Positions 23,685 through 36,198 are shown, numbered from the stretch's first letter. The stretch: DNA of 64,000 nucleotides from Mesodorylaimus sp. YZB2_4 (GCA_030248295.1 JASANH010001018.1:620001-684000); one strand, 5' to 3'. Notes: a model not told the origin generated them from the letters alone. Translations and numbers: made by a program.

Positions 23685-25531
23685 ATGTCTGAGGACTCAA
23701 TTACCGCCGCTGCCTTTAACTCCACCGATAGCGTACTCGAGATCGATCATCCAAGCATTCGTTCCTATTGCATCGGTGTCATGCTGTCCCTGATTTGCGC
23801 ACCTGGTTTGATTGGAAATGTTTTGGTGTCCTATGCTGAAATATCAAAAGGGCTCCTGGCGTCGAACAACTCGAGCATGTATAACCTATCCTTTAATCTA
23901 ATCATCGCAGATACCATACACCTGGCCGTGATAGCCTTTTACCTCGGTCCTTCGTCAGCATTGCAAAGTTGGCTTTTACCCGATAACTGGACTCGTGAGA
24001 TCCCTGGTCGAGTGCTGATGGTATGCTGGCACAACATGCTCGTCGATCTGTGCCTGCTTGCCGTTAACAGGTTAGTACTCTTCTAATCCTTTAGCAGATG
24101 TGCTTCTAGGCAGCATCTTCTATTTAGGTTTGTCGCAGTTTGCATGCCGCAAAAATATCCCTCGATGTTCTCGAAGCAGCATACGAAAACAATGATTGTC
24201 GCCAGTTGGATTGGGGCAATTCTGATTTGTTCGATTGGGGAACAGCTAGTTCCCTGTTGCTCGTAAGTCTTGTCTGTGTCTGTGTTGTATTTAAGTCTGA
24301 CTCCAAGAGGGGAGCCATTTTAGTAAGTTTTAGCGGCTTTTTACCAGTAATAATGAAATAGGAACCTCCTAAAATAAATTCTTTGGAACCCTCTAGTCGG
24401 TATTTAGATCTTGTCGTTCAGGATGAGCATGCTCTGCTTCAAGTGACATGCACATACAGTGGGCCACTCACACTCATGTCTGAGTTGTTGAATTGGTACT
24501 TTAGTGCGCGTCTGAAATCGATAGGAATACTGAAGATAGATATAGATCAGGATCTAGTAAACACTCGCTTCGTCTTGCAGGGAAAGAAACGCTTTTGAAC
24601 TATGTTAACATTATAAATGTTAATTTAGGTACAACTTGCTACCCCCCCCCCCCGCCCCTCATCTAGTGGCTACTGTACATATCTCGTAGGACCTATGGGC
24701 CACTCCCAATTTTCCCTAGGGTTTGTGAGAGGTAGCATTACCTGTAGCAGTGTCTGTGGTAACCTACCCCGAGGCTTCTCGGGTGGTTTCGATGGTAAGG
24801 CGTGCAAAGATGGGAGGAAACTGTGATCATGAGTGGAAAACATGATCACGATATTAAGAAAACACCAATTCTCTGCCGAAATGAGCTCCCCTCAAAATGT
24901 ATTCAGGGGATAGGCAATCGGCAGAAGTGGTTGAAGCGGGGTATAGTGCTTGGCTTTGGATAAAGCAAAACGAAGCGACATGAGTGGTGGTATCCTGGCT
25001 TTTAATATAAGTGATAGCCGTGGCACGTCTTCCTCTAGCCTTTACCTGTACTACAAAGTCTACTCGTATGGTTTCCCGAAGGAAGGCTCATTCAACTACA
25101 ACAACGCCTTCATAATATTGCCCTTTAACACGTTCACTTCGGTCGTGATTATCGTGGCCTACAGTTTGGTCATATACAATGTTCACGCGACCAATTCTCG
25201 AGTAGCCGACAAATTGGCGGCTGAAAGTCAGCAACGTCGTCGTGCCAAAGAAATCCGTTACGCTTTTCAACTGATCATAATCAGCGCTGTGTTCGTATCG
25301 GTTTGGATATTGTTCAACACATTCAACCACACCGTCCCGATCGAACAGGCCACCACGGGCTGGTTCAGTGTGGTCGTACTTCTGGAAGTCATTAATGCCA
25401 GTGCTAACTCGATTGTTTGCATTTTCTTCAACAAAGAAATTAATGGCACTTTGAAGAAAATGTTTTGCTGCTGTTTTGCGTCTGGCACTGTAGCAGTTAC
25501 GGCTGTGCATCCGATGACCACGCAATCATAG
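23685..25531 (+). CDS. Seven-transmembrane receptor, nematode SRX-like, copy 1
   Basis: Exons 23685-24070, 24128-24262 and 25039-25531 join in phase to about 337 residues. The N terminus has glycosylation site NST at residue 12. Helix 1 carries GLIGNVLVS. Helix 3 ends with NRFVAVCMPQKY, where NRF replaces DRY. A double Cys (PCCS) lies in the second extracellular loop. Helices 5-7 and a short tail with GTLKKMFCCC (possible palmitoylation) follow. NRF followed by a P..Y motif and the PCC loop resemble SRX-type chemoreceptors of nematodes, but this is a by-eye assignment; another rhodopsin-like subfamily is possible. Exon 1-2 and 2-3 boundaries are identical in the paralogue at 33928. The start is the first ATG; an upstream TTG codon is not used. 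It is expected in the plasma membrane of sensory or other neurons. Confidence 0.8.
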
Positions 25532-26901
25532 CGAGTGTTTGTCCTTTACTATTTCGAATGTATTATTAATCGCACATGACTGATGTGTATGGTCTTGGCG
25601 TTTGTTGCGATTCAGGCACCACAACTTACTGTATGTATAATTTTCTGCTGTAGCAACATAAGCTAAATTTGGATCCGGCATTTATTTCCCCAATATCCAG
25701 TATTGAGCATAATCGTCTTGGTTCTACGTCTTTGTTTTCATAATAAAAAAAACTTCTGTAAAATGTGTTATTGATTAAGAAAGCTTTAGAAAAAACCTTT
25801 TGGGAACTAAATAAACATAGCAGGTTGGAGCGGATAATTCTCAGCCCTGGCCTTTCAACTGTTTTCAAAGGTAGAATATATGTTGTATGTCATATGGGTG
25901 GCTTGTATCTCATAGTACTCGTTTCTCGCCCACTCAAAATATTTAAAAGGACGGTGGCATTTCAGGGGAACTTTTCCGTTAGTAATATCAAAGCAGTGCT
26001 TCCGAACATTTGACTTGGGAATTTCCATCAATATAAACAAAGCAAACAGGGACTGCCCTAGGGAATCGCGGTGACAGCCGTTCCATCAAACATAACCTAC
26101 AGTGCGGATGACCGTCCAACGCAGATGTAAAACCCTGGATATGAAAAATCAGTCCCTCCTGGACACTCTGTGATAAATCCCGCAATAATCAGGTAGGCGC
26201 AATCTATTCTTGCGCGAGCAATACTTCTGTGAACTTGTCCACACGTCTGCTGTAAAGAGCTAAAAGTTCTCAAAGATGTTGATAAGACTAAATAAATTAA
26301 GATTAGATTTCTGGCACCACGAAGGTAATTGCTATATTGCTCGTCATCCACAGCAGGTGGCGCCTGATTGTGTTTGCTTGCTTTTTGGGGGTCATTTTTA
26401 TTTCGTATGATGCATTAAAATGATGTCGGCGGAGTGTGCAGGTTATCACTGAAATAGTTTCCTCAATGGTAGAGTATTTGGAACAACTTCAAACACTTAT
26501 AAGAAACCATCCATTCTTTCAGTTAGAGTTTTAAAACCAACGAGAAGTCTTACGTTGACTGAATGTCGCAGGCTATGACTCGTCGGTTTTCGCACCGACA
26601 TGAGCTCCAGTAATCTTCGAGGCGAGCGCTGAGGTGAACGAGAACAATAAAGAGCACTTGAGGACTAGGACCCCGGAGTGAGGCAAATCTCTCTCACTGA
26701 TGACCCAAGTTCCAATGCCATCATGGCCAAAAAGCTGAATGATGACTTTTCTGTTGTGAGAAGACTAGGGAAGCCAACAAAAAGTCTTATTATGACTCAA
26801 TAAACAAATAAACCGTTTTTTAAAATATCATACGAGAAACAATAAATATGCTACCTGTGCTTTTCATAAAACTGAAGCAATCTAACCAGTCAAAACGGTT
26901 T
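25532..26901. other. Intergenic stretch without supported gene
   Basis: No coding pattern. It contains the 3' end of the receptor gene and the 3' flank of the minus-strand peptide precursor. Confidence 0.4.
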
Positions 26902-27307
26902 CTATTTCGACGAGTCGACACGGACGCGGCGGAGAAGGACACATTGCAAAGCGGATAGCCAGCAATTCTTCACTTTCTTCCGATCATATTTCATTACCAA
27001 GTACCGATGAGTCTTGAGCCCAGACTGGTCATCATTGAGAGTTCGAATAGTGCGTGCGAGATCCAAACTGAACTTGAATTTCTTGCCAGCCAAGACCACC
27101 CTTCCAAATGGTCTTCCATAACTTCCTAAATGCCTAAAAGATAAGAGGACCGATGAGTGAAAACGTTGCCGCGCTTGACATCCGCAAATCTTAGCAAATG
27201 TCGTACCGTTTCGGGAAAAGAAGCTGCGTTTCTTTGGCGATAACTGAGCCGAAAATTAAATACATGAAAGCTGTTGTTAGCATGCAAGTAGTGAGCCGTT
27301 GTGCCAT
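26902..27307 (-). CDS. Putative neuropeptide precursor, two exons
   Basis: Exon 1 is 27307-27207 and exon 2 is 27133-26902, joined in phase 2 across a 73-bp GT..AG intron to 110 residues. It opens with a signal peptide (about residues 1-24). A KR pair at 33-34 and GKK at 50-52 bracket HLGSYGRPFGRVVLA. The Gly before the dibasic site is the standard donor for C-terminal amidation. Further on, KK at 86-87 and RR at 102-103 bracket VKNCWLSALQCVLL, with a Cys-x6-Cys loop (residues 91 and 98) as in allatostatin C-type peptides. Thus one amidated and one probably disulfide-cyclised peptide could be released in the secretory pathway of neurons. I do not recognise the family, and the resemblance to allatostatin C is in architecture only. 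A TATA-like box lies about 45 bp upstream. The alternative is some other small secreted basic protein. Confidence 0.62.
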
Positions 27308-27350
27308 GGCGAAAATGTCGGTTCTACTGGCTGGTGCCACCAACTTCTTG

Positions 27351-27360
27351 TATTTATATC
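27351..27360 (-). promoter_or_regulatory. TATA-like box of the peptide precursor
   Basis: On the minus strand GATATAAATA lies about 45 bp before the start codon at 27307, a sensible distance for a TATA box with a short 5' UTR. Confidence 0.45.
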
Positions 27361-28209
27361 ACTCGTTGCCCTAGTCGCAGCATTATACGACGTTATGAAT
27401 ATCTCATGGTCGCCCACTTGCACACTCGACTTAATTGCGGCCTTTTGAGGATGAAAATATCACACGCAGCCTCTACCCTATTTTTATTCCAAATGATCCC
27501 ATCCATCGTCGACCCACGGCCACTGTTGTTCAACATCTGCCCACCAAGCAGTGGGACTTGTTCAAAACACAAGTCTTCCAGTGATTATTTGTGCACTTAT
27601 GCAAGTGGTCAAAAATACAACAGGTGCAGTAACTATACCTTGAAAGATCACAACAGGGAAAAATGGACTAAGCGGACGGAAAATTTTTGAATGCTCTTCC
27701 AGCATAAATTAATTAGTTATGCTGTACAGACATCTTTTAGCATCTACAGATTAGCGAGATTCAGCATCTTCGGAGAATTTTGTCACGTGAACATGTGCCA
27801 CGAGGCCACTCATATTTGCATCATTTTTTATCCCTAGGTGACTGCTTTAAAATATCAGTTGCGTCAAACCGATCATTCTGAATAAATATTTTTTAATATG
27901 TGGTGTGTAGGGTACGTTAGTCAAGACTGCATGCGACCTTGTTTAGAAGCGGATCTTAATTAGCATAATCCTATTTCATTTCCTTGTTTTCCGAATTGGA
28001 TAATAGTCACGGCCCTACTTGAATGTGAAATGCTTCAAACGACATTTTCCGCTGACGATGTTTTTCTCTTCTGCGCGCAGTGCAGACAGTCTTCTACTGA
28101 AGAGAGGCATAAGTGAAGGGTGGGAACAAAGACAGGACAGCTTTCGGGGAAAAATTCGAAACTTGATTTCGTCAATGTTGGCTAGAAAGACTGTCTTTTT
28201 CGATTCTTT

Positions 28210-28500
28210 CGGCATGATGGTTTGGCCGAGCACCTTGGCGGGTGCTTGTAACACAGCGACTTGCTGGCGAGAAAAATCCGGGTTCAAATCCCGTGGGTGG
28301 GTGCTTCACCCTCCATCCCTCCGGGGTAGGTAAACGAGGATTAACTGACACCGCCGAATCAACGAAGCGATGCGATGGACCCCAAGTCGAAAGCGTCAGC
28401 ATCGAACCAGCGATTACTCGGCCAAAGTCAATTGCGATGGCGAGATCAATCCAACGACTAAACGGTTTATCTGTATCAACTCGCCAATAGGTCAAGGGCA
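28210..28500 (+). mobile_element. tRNA-derived SINE-like element, class II tRNA head
   Basis: TTTGGCCGAGCACCTTGG resembles a polymerase III A box and CCGGGTTCAAATCCCG a B box/T arm. They are spaced about 45 bp apart, as in tRNAs with a long variable arm (Leu/Ser type). The T stem has a mismatch and no acceptor stem pairs, so it is not an intact tRNA gene. An unrelated body follows (to about 28500, perhaps to 28790). It differs from the other SINE family in this window. Confidence 0.5.
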
Positions 28501-29730
28501 GTTAAAAGAAAACGGTGTGGACGTTAAATAATAACAAACGAAGCTTGAAGGCGACGTATCGATCATCAAGCACCAATGATGGACGAAAGCTGAAAGTGGA
28601 CAGCGAAGCAACGGTAGGGTGAAGTCACGGCATAGAGGTCAGATATCGGTCAAACTGAAAAAGGTGGACTTAGAAGCTTCAGGTGACGAGTGAAATTGTC
28701 TGTGATGAACTGGATGATGCTGGAAAAAGACGTTAGAGAATAAAAATGATGGTGAAATACATTAAAAAAGTTTTTAAAAGTACATCAAGGGCTAAGAAAA
28801 TTTGCCCAAAAATTGTCGAAACTGCGTTAACGCGGTATCGCTGATCCTTGAATCAACTGACTCGCTCTTGCCCATCCACTTGAGTCCACTTTGCACCTAC
28901 TTCAATCCACCCGGGTAGCCTGGACGTCCTTCGTGTCTTATTTCAGGAATATGTCAACGGTTGCCGAAGGTCCAGCCTTGACGGCCGTCCAGGGTTGCCG
29001 ACGAACGGTCATCTATAGTGTACAAAATATGATGCGCAAGTACATTTTTGTTCTGAAAGTTTATCGCAAACTGTGCGCACTGTACCACATTGAATGCAAC
29101 AGAGGCGCCGCGTTGCTTTTCTTTTGAAAATTTTCCGGAATTTGTTGCGGAAAGTGCTCTCGTAAAATGAACGCAATTCACGGAAATCTTAACATGCTCG
29201 TTTGCAAAAGTTGAACTGAGGCTAATCATTTTTATTAGAACCTCAAAAATATATACCCCCTTGGTGGGTTGGCAGGCTGGGTCCGAGGGTTGGACCATGC
29301 AGAGGGCTGGAATAACAGAATGAACCACAACTTCGGGAAACCTCACCCCCCCCCCCCCCCAACACATTCTTGCTTTGTCTCCAAGAAGCGCACCTCGCGA
29401 TTCTTGCAGACTGCCAGATTCTTGCATACTCGAACGCGAGCTCCAGTCATGAATGACTTTGGTGTCTTATTGCCTTAGATTCAGCGTCACTTGCATGTAT
29501 ATTATACAATGGAACAGAGAGCTAAGGGGAGCATGCATCAATTTTGTATTAACTGTATCAATTTATTTAGGTGAACGATGGGTTTGACAGTAAAAAACGA
29601 TTTCTAGAATATGTGGCCGGACTTGTACAGTAGGTGCGCCGTTGTGGGTACGAATCAAAATGCAGTTAGCACAGTTCATACAGTTTGAATTTCGCGCCTA
29701 TCGCACCTCTTACTATTAGTCGGCAACCTA

Positions 29731-29813
29731 GAACAGGTTTGACCTCTCCCGTATCCTTGTACATTAGTCGGCAACCCTGGACGGTCGGCAACCTTGGACA
29801 TACGGCAACCTAG
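29731..29813. repeat. Solo arm of the CTAGGTTG MITE family
   Basis: It matches the right arm of 13827-14247: CGTATCCTTGTACATTAGTC, then GGCAACC repeats, ending CAACCTAG. The complementary left arm is not present nearby. Confidence 0.6.
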
Positions 29814-30283
29814 GATACTACGACTTTGAGCACCATACAACTGTACACCCTTTGTAAGGTAGTAGGATCGACCCTGGTACCGATTGCATCTGACACGACA
29901 TCTTTTGTTGGCATCAGTGTTTACAGCGACAGCTACAGAACATGACGCACCTCAAAAAATGTCTGATCCCCCGACTTCTATCCCCGCAGGTAAAATTTCT
30001 CTGAGAAATGTGAGTACGTTAATCGAAAATCCATTTTGGTCGCCCACTTCTTACCGCAGTTATATCCCCCCCTTGTGATTTTCGCTATATCGCTAACACA
30101 ATTGCGGGCCTGCATACCAGTACTGTAGTGGCCTTACACGGGAACATCTGCGGTGTGCAGAGTTGGCTTGTGAAAATTAAACTCAGACAACCGATCTCTG
30201 TACACAAGCAGATAAATGAGCACAAGATAAATGTTAAAAGCAAGATTATATATAGAAGTCTTTGACAAAACAAAGTCAACTAT

Positions 30284-30626
30284 TCGATCCCGTGGGACGA
30301 AGGTCGCTTTGTGAACCATAAACCCTCGCTGCCCTTGCCAGGCTGTGGGTGACTCACCCGGTACCGTCGAGGGGCTCCGAGTGGAGAGACGGACGCCAAA
30401 TGAGTAGACAGTCCTGGCTGGACAACGCCGACAGGGTTCAAAACCCACCCGCCATCGTCCGAGGAAGTCGGTGACCAGTCCAGGATGCCCTCGCGTGGAG
30501 GTGCTCCTAGTGAAGACCTCGAGGGACGCTGCTGTGTGTGCTGGCCCCGCACAGCCTTGCTTAGAAGGTGCGACTGCTGGCCGGCTAACGGTACGGCCGG
30601 GCTCCGGCCCACAAAAATTTAAAAAA
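30284..30626 (+). mobile_element. tRNA-derived SINE, 5'-truncated copy
   Basis: It starts in the B-box region (ATTCGATCCCGTGGG) and continues through GTGAACCATAAACCCTCGCT and GTGGGTGACTCACCCGGTAC. It ends in an A-rich tail (CAAAAATTTAAAAAAGG). The same order of blocks is seen at 39136, and on the minus strand at 2440-3375. Confidence 0.65.
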
Positions 30627-31081
30627 GGTCAACTTTTTTGCTTCATTCTGATGCTCTGTACATGTCATTGAATATCTGTGTGCTCCAACCCAGAATCACG
30701 TAAACACCTACATCAGCACTATAAGATGGCGCGTGTGATGCAATTTGCCGGAGATTTGCTCTTCTCCGCGCATTCAGACACGTCGCACTTTCCCCATTTC
30801 TCAACCATTCACTGCACATCACATTCTTGTCACTGCGTGCTAGTCACTCAAAACAAACATAACTCGCAGCTTTCGCAGTTCGGTTTGCACCGTCCCTGCT
30901 CTTATAACAGCTGCTTTTGCCAGCGAATATCGATACCAGGCAGTAAAATTGCGTCAGAAAGGCCTTTGAACTTTAGGCACGTGGTTTTTTCTTTCAGTTC
31001 CGCACGTATGAGCGAGAGAACCGCCGAGCCGAAATGTTTAAAACTGCCAGTTTCTTCGCAGACGAAGAGGGAGACAGAGAG

Positions 31082-31087
31082 TATAAA
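31082..31087 (+). promoter_or_regulatory. TATA box candidate
   Basis: GAGTATAAAAC lies 53 bp before the ATG at 31135 and 71 bp before the better-context ATG at 31153. Confidence 0.35.
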
Positions 31088-31134
31088 ACAAGGACACGTG
31101 GTGTCTACTTCGATCTTGGCCGCCTGTAATTCTG

Positions 31135-31440
31135 ATGCCGGTGGATAGGAAAATGGCATCAGATGGATTTTCACTGCCTTCGTCCCCGATCAGTCCAATG
31201 CAACGCGTAGCTCTATCGTATTTCAAATTTGATTTTGTTAAAATCGAAGCAATTCAAACCATTTCTACTTTCGCATCTGAGAAAAATCAGGCAAATCTGC
31301 TGAAGCCTGAATCGAGCCAGACCCCGTCTAATCTTGACCTCGCCGTCAGTGTCACACTGCCATCGAATACGAACAATCTGGCGATGCATGTCGACGATCG
31401 ATTATTGCTTTTGGGGTGCTTCCACCAATTTGTCTACTGA
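31135..31440 (+). CDS. Hypothetical small protein
   Basis: An open frame of up to 101 residues lies downstream of a good TATA box. The second ATG (31153, AAAATGG context) would give 95 residues beginning MASDGF. It is Ser/Leu-rich, with no signal peptide, membrane helix or recognisable domain and no visible introns. It could be a first exon or a chance frame; the promoter-like sequence is the only positive evidence. Confidence 0.28.
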   Translation: MPVDRKMASDGFSLPSSPISPMQRVALSYFKFDFVKIEAIQTISTFASEKNQANLLKPESSQTPSNLDLAVSVTLPSNTNNLAMHVDDRLLLLGCFHQFVY

Positions 31441-33927
31441 TCGAGATTCGACATGAAAAGTGAAAAGTGGCGCAAAGGTCAGGGAAGACACCGTTTTGCT
31501 GAATGTTGTGATTTGTGTAAAGGTGTGCTGGTTACTTTTTTACGGGTGTCATTGTACTCTTGCTTACATTATAATATGGGCATGTTAGCTGTGGTTACGG
31601 CGTTCGCTATGGGTGCATAAACTGATCCTCTTGTTTGTAATAAATTTTCGTGGGAAACCTTGAGGGACCTAACTTTCTTAAAACGATTTCTGGTGAAGCT
31701 TCGGAATCTCATTTGTTACGTTGATGCGCAGAAACAGCTTCTTCCAGAAAGCTAGCACTCCTAACGCCCTCGTAAAACCGCTGTTAGCTAGCCAAAAAAC
31801 TAGAAGGATGAGGGCGATAGGCAGAATACATTTCATAAAGAGGCCATGAGGACACTCATCTTCAGCGTCTGACGATGAGATCTAGAAATTTTCGAGAAAG
31901 TTTAGGAGAGGGGGACTGGAGCTGAATCGAGATTATTTACAGAGGCTAGCTGGATTCGTTCTGCGCAAGCAGGCCTAACGGCGGGGGAAAGGCGCAATTT
32001 TCTACACGTCACATTGAGGCCTTTCATGATGAGCATAGTTCGCAGAGATAGAGATTTCGAGATGGCCTCTTCCATCTTGCGGGCGTGCAAATATTGGTGC
32101 CAGCCAGTAAATACAGACAGGATGTAGTAAAATGAGTTTTACTGTAGCTTTTTTCCTTGACTAGTTATGTCGGCGTGAGAGATCAGGTTCGAACCGAGGT
32201 CATATTTTGCTAGGCTAACAAACCAACCCAAAGGAGAAAATTTAGCAAAAACGACAAAAAGAAGGGGCGCTTCTAACATTTATGTCATTGCACTTGAGGC
32301 ATCACGTCAGAGAGTTTCGACCAGAGATGACCGTTTGATAGACTGCGTGTATCCGCAATGGATTAGCTGTGCCTCTAATCTGGGAATGCCGACAGTCTTG
32401 GCGACAAGTTATCTCAAAAGATGGGGTCTGAAACTCCTTTTTTGGCTACCTACAATAATGAAAGATTTATAGCTGAGGAGAAAAGCTCCGAAATTGTTCA
32501 ATTTTGCCGTTGATTGGGTCAACATGCCATTACTCGAAGTCACAGGCATGGAGGCTCGATACGTTCTACGCATGAGGCTGGGAGTTCTACGCAATAGGCT
32601 AAGACTTAATCGAATGTCGCCCAAGTTGGCGACGATTACGCCTATATCCCGATCTAGAGCCGCAGTTATGTACAGCAGACGTCAGAACTACCCAGTTGCC
32701 CAGCCTCCACGTACGGTCGTGTTCTGTCAAATACACTCAAAAAAGTGGATGACTGGATGATTTTTGGTTGAAATTGAGGTCTTTCTGGGTTGGGTATGCT
32801 GCACTAGTAACCCTGTCTTTGTTATATTTCAGCTGATAAACTGAACTCTCGTTTATTTGTTTAATGACGACTCAAGACAGAAAACTTCGCATCACATTCT
32901 AATCACGCGTTGCTCCAAACCGCACGTAGATGCCTTGGCTGCAATCTCGTTGTCCAAGCCAAGAGCCAACGAGATTCTCTGCTGCATCTAAACATGCTAA
33001 AGAGCTTGTTGTCGGTACCTTGATTTGTTCAAGACAGATGTCAGGCTACATATGACATATGTATCCCCCCCCCCCCCGGCTGGCGCCGGTGCCTGTTTGA
33101 GACTGCTCTTGTTTTGAACATGAAAGTCCCGTCTACTAAATTGTAATTTAAATGACCTTTGAGATGCAAGTCATAAAATCCGCCTGGAATGTCAGAATAC
33201 TGCATCTTGTAAACACTGCTGCATCTACACATTCTTTATGACTCCGTCAATCTGTTGAAGTGGATACATCTACCCTCTAAAAGTACTTTTAGGTCCGAAA
33301 GCGGCAAGCGGAAAGCGGGTATACTATAGAACCCAATACCTTTCAGTGCAAAGCCAAGGTCATGTTTACTCTGATTACGCCCAAACATGACACAACATGG
33401 CCTCTAATTAGTACTAACTCGATGTGACTGATGTTTTCATAAATACAAGTTCTATAGTACAAGAATTAGAAGTCATGTGGTTGACTCTACTGTTAGGCAC
33501 GTCTTGAAAAAATATATTGCAGTCGTGTCAATATCAACAAGAAATATGTTATATCTTTGATGTCAACAGGTCTACTGAGGTCACCCCTAAGACTCCTAAT
33601 CAATCTCTATTCAGTTTGACCATAAGTTGAATTATAATTCTGACAGTAAGAATAAAATTTATTGTCGAATCACACGTTTTGTGTCATGTTGAGGCTCATG
33701 GCCGCCAATCCATTTTTCAAAAGAACTCTGATTAGAACACGGCAAACAAATGCACGTGAAGTTGACGTGAAGTTAGATCACACGATAACTATTATGACTT
33801 TTTCAAAGACCTTGCGCTAGCGGCCATTTTCGCTTTTTGTCCTTCTCCATGATAATGATAAACCGAAAAATAAAAGAAGCTAGGCTTTCAACAAGCGGAG
33901 GTGAAACAACCGACTGAGAACAATGAA
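31441..33927. other. Intergenic stretch without supported gene
   Basis: No convincing coding sequence on either strand. It contains a poly-C run at 33065-33077 and AT-rich DNA towards the receptor gene. Confidence 0.4.
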
Positions 33928-35486
33928 ATGGCTGTCCATAAATACCCTGGTAACTCTCGAGTAGACGAGTGTCCGTGCGCACCACCTACTGCCTATCCAT
34001 CTCTAGAGACCGCAGCCAACATGAACGAGGCGAATATGACCCATGCTAGTCAGCCCATACAAGTGATCGTGGAGGAGGACCGCCCCGACCTGCATTCGTA
34101 TTTCTTAGGAATAGCTCTGACGCTGCTGTGCATGCCAGGTCTGATTGGCAATGTTCTAGTTTCGTATGTGGAAATATCGAAGGGCTTGCTGACCTCGAAT
34201 AACTCGAGCATGTATAAATTGTCCTTTAACTTGCTCCTTGCTGATACGATACACTTGGCCATCATTGCTTGTTATTTGGGTCCGTCCTCTGCATTGCAAA
34301 GCTGGCTTTTGCCCAACAATTGGATTCGAGAAATCCCAGGACGAGTCCTCATGATGTGCTGGCATAACATGCTTATTGATCTGTGCATGTTGGGAGTGAA
34401 CAGGTGGGTTGAATAGACCTTATCCGATCGTGTGGGGCGGCCATCTTCAATTTCAGATACGTGGCTGTCTGCAAACCGCACAGCTACTCTACTTTATTTT
34501 CGAACCAACGTACAAAGATCATGATCGGTTTGAGCTGGGTCGGTGCGGCTCTGCTCAGCTTGATTGGCGAGCAACTGCTGCCGTGCTGCTCGTAAGTAAA
34601 CCTCTTGCCCTTCTGAGAGCCTCTAAGCAGTCAAATGGGTCGGCCGTCCACAGGACTGGGTGACTCATCCGGGACCATGAGCACTGGATGACTCAAACAC
34701 AAGCCAGCCATGAAGGTGCAGAGTATGGGGACGGAAACCTGGAAAGTACTGCAAACAGTCTCGAGTGTCTAATGCTGACTGAGTTCTGAGCCCGCTAGGC
34801 ATTGTCCGAGGAAGCAGTCCAGTCCAGCACGCCCTCGTGCGGAAATTCTTTCAGAGACACTGAAATGGAAACTGTCCGTGAAGTCAAAAAATTTTTAAAT
34901 CAAATCATTCAATCAAAAATAAAAAAATGAAGAAACAAAAATTGCCCAAGCCACTACCATTTTAATGCATCTCTTCACTTTCAGGGTTTACCTCTACTAC
35001 AAAATATTTTCCTACGCATTTTTCCCTGGGCCGACCATGAATTACAACAACACAGTGCTAATCATCCCGTTGAATTCGTTCACTTCAATATTCGTATTCG
35101 TGTCCTACGCTCTGGTCATCTACAACATCCACGTGACCAATACACGCATAGCCGACAAACTGGCCGCCGAAAGTCAACAACGTCGTAGGGCCAAAGAAGT
35201 TCGCTACGCCATTCAATTGATCATGATCAGCGGGGTATTCGTGCTGGTGTGGATCATATTCAACATATGCGCGAACACCATCCCACCTGAACTAGCAGGC
35301 TCGGGTTTGTTCTGCGTCGTGGTCATATTGGAGATCATCAACGGCAGTGCCAATTCCATGGTTTGCATCTTGTTCAATAAAGAGATCAATGGTACTTTGA
35401 AGAAGAAATTTTGCTGTTTCTGTCCAGGCGCCTCATCAGTGGCAGTCACAAGTGTGCAGCCCATTGATATGGTGACAACTTATTAG
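33928..35486 (+). CDS. Seven-transmembrane receptor, nematode SRX-like, copy 2
   Basis: Exons 33928-34403, 34457-34591 and 34985-35486 join in phase. The second exon is 135 bp, as in the paralogue at 23685, and the splice phases are the same. The product has 370 residues from the ATG at 33928. From the ATG at 34021 (good context) it has 339 residues, matching the 337-residue paralogue better; the sequence does not decide. Conserved parts: GLIGNVLVS in helix 1, NRYVAVCKPHSY after helix 3, LLPCCS in the second extracellular loop, KLAAESQQRRRAKE in the third cytosolic loop and INGTLKKKFCCFC in the tail. It is probably a plasma-membrane chemosensory or peptide receptor. Intron 2 (393 bp) contains a SINE fragment. 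Confidence 0.8.
34640..34835 (+). mobile_element. Degenerate SINE fragment in receptor intron 2
   Basis: GACTGGGTGACTCATCCGGG and, further on, TTGTCCGAGGAAGCAGTCCA with CACGCCCTCGTGCGG correspond in order to the body of the SINE at 30284-30626. The rest is diverged. Confidence 0.5.
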
Positions 35487-36198
35487 AGACAACTGGTAAA
35501 TGTGATTTGTGATTTTTTGGCATGATATGCCTGTGCGTTTGTACAAACACACAAACTTATCTTTGCCAACTCGATATTATTTAGTCACGCGGTTCTTTGA
35601 ATTGGATGGTGTGATGATGGCGAATTGACTTTTCGGACTCGCTATAACTAATTGTAAGCTTCGTACAGGTAGATCATAAAGCAGAGTATCTGATCTCGCT
35701 ACACGATATTTATGTCACTCTAGTCCCAATCAGATGAATGGTTCAAGTCAGATGATTTCGCAATGTTAGAATCTTGCTTAATTTATAGGATTGATCTTCA
35801 AATTGCGCATGGTACTTTTTTGCCCTAGGTACAGTATGAGCCCACTGCTTGTCGCGAACACGAGCCTGCGGGCTCATTACAGCTTGTCACGGATAGGTTC
35901 AACGAGTTCTCTTCTATCGCAAAAACCCTGGGGCTGGGACATTTTTCAAGATATCCTCTGACGATGAGTGAAGACATTTGTGAAGAAGCCTTAAGCTTAA
36001 TGGCACATTCCATTTACGATGTACTGAGCTACGACAGGCGCGGAAGGAAGGACGCCTTTCAGAAAATACACTCTAGAAATTTTGTACAATGAATGCTTGA
36101 TAGGGGGTGATCCAACGCTCCATGTGATCACATGAAATGTGCAAAGGGTAAAGACTAATTAAATATCAGGGCAAAAGTAAGTGCAAACGAGACATTTC

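Larger units (their letters stand above)
27691..31080. other. Gene-poor region with SINE-like copies
   Basis: Holds the elements at 28210, 29731 and 30284 and a poly-C run at 29346-29360. Open frames in it are explained by repeats or lack any family signal. Confidence 0.4.

Noticed and set aside
28210..28310. Possible intact tRNA gene
   Set aside because: A- and B-box-like parts exist, but the acceptor stem does not pair and the T stem has a mismatch, so it is called a SINE-like head instead.
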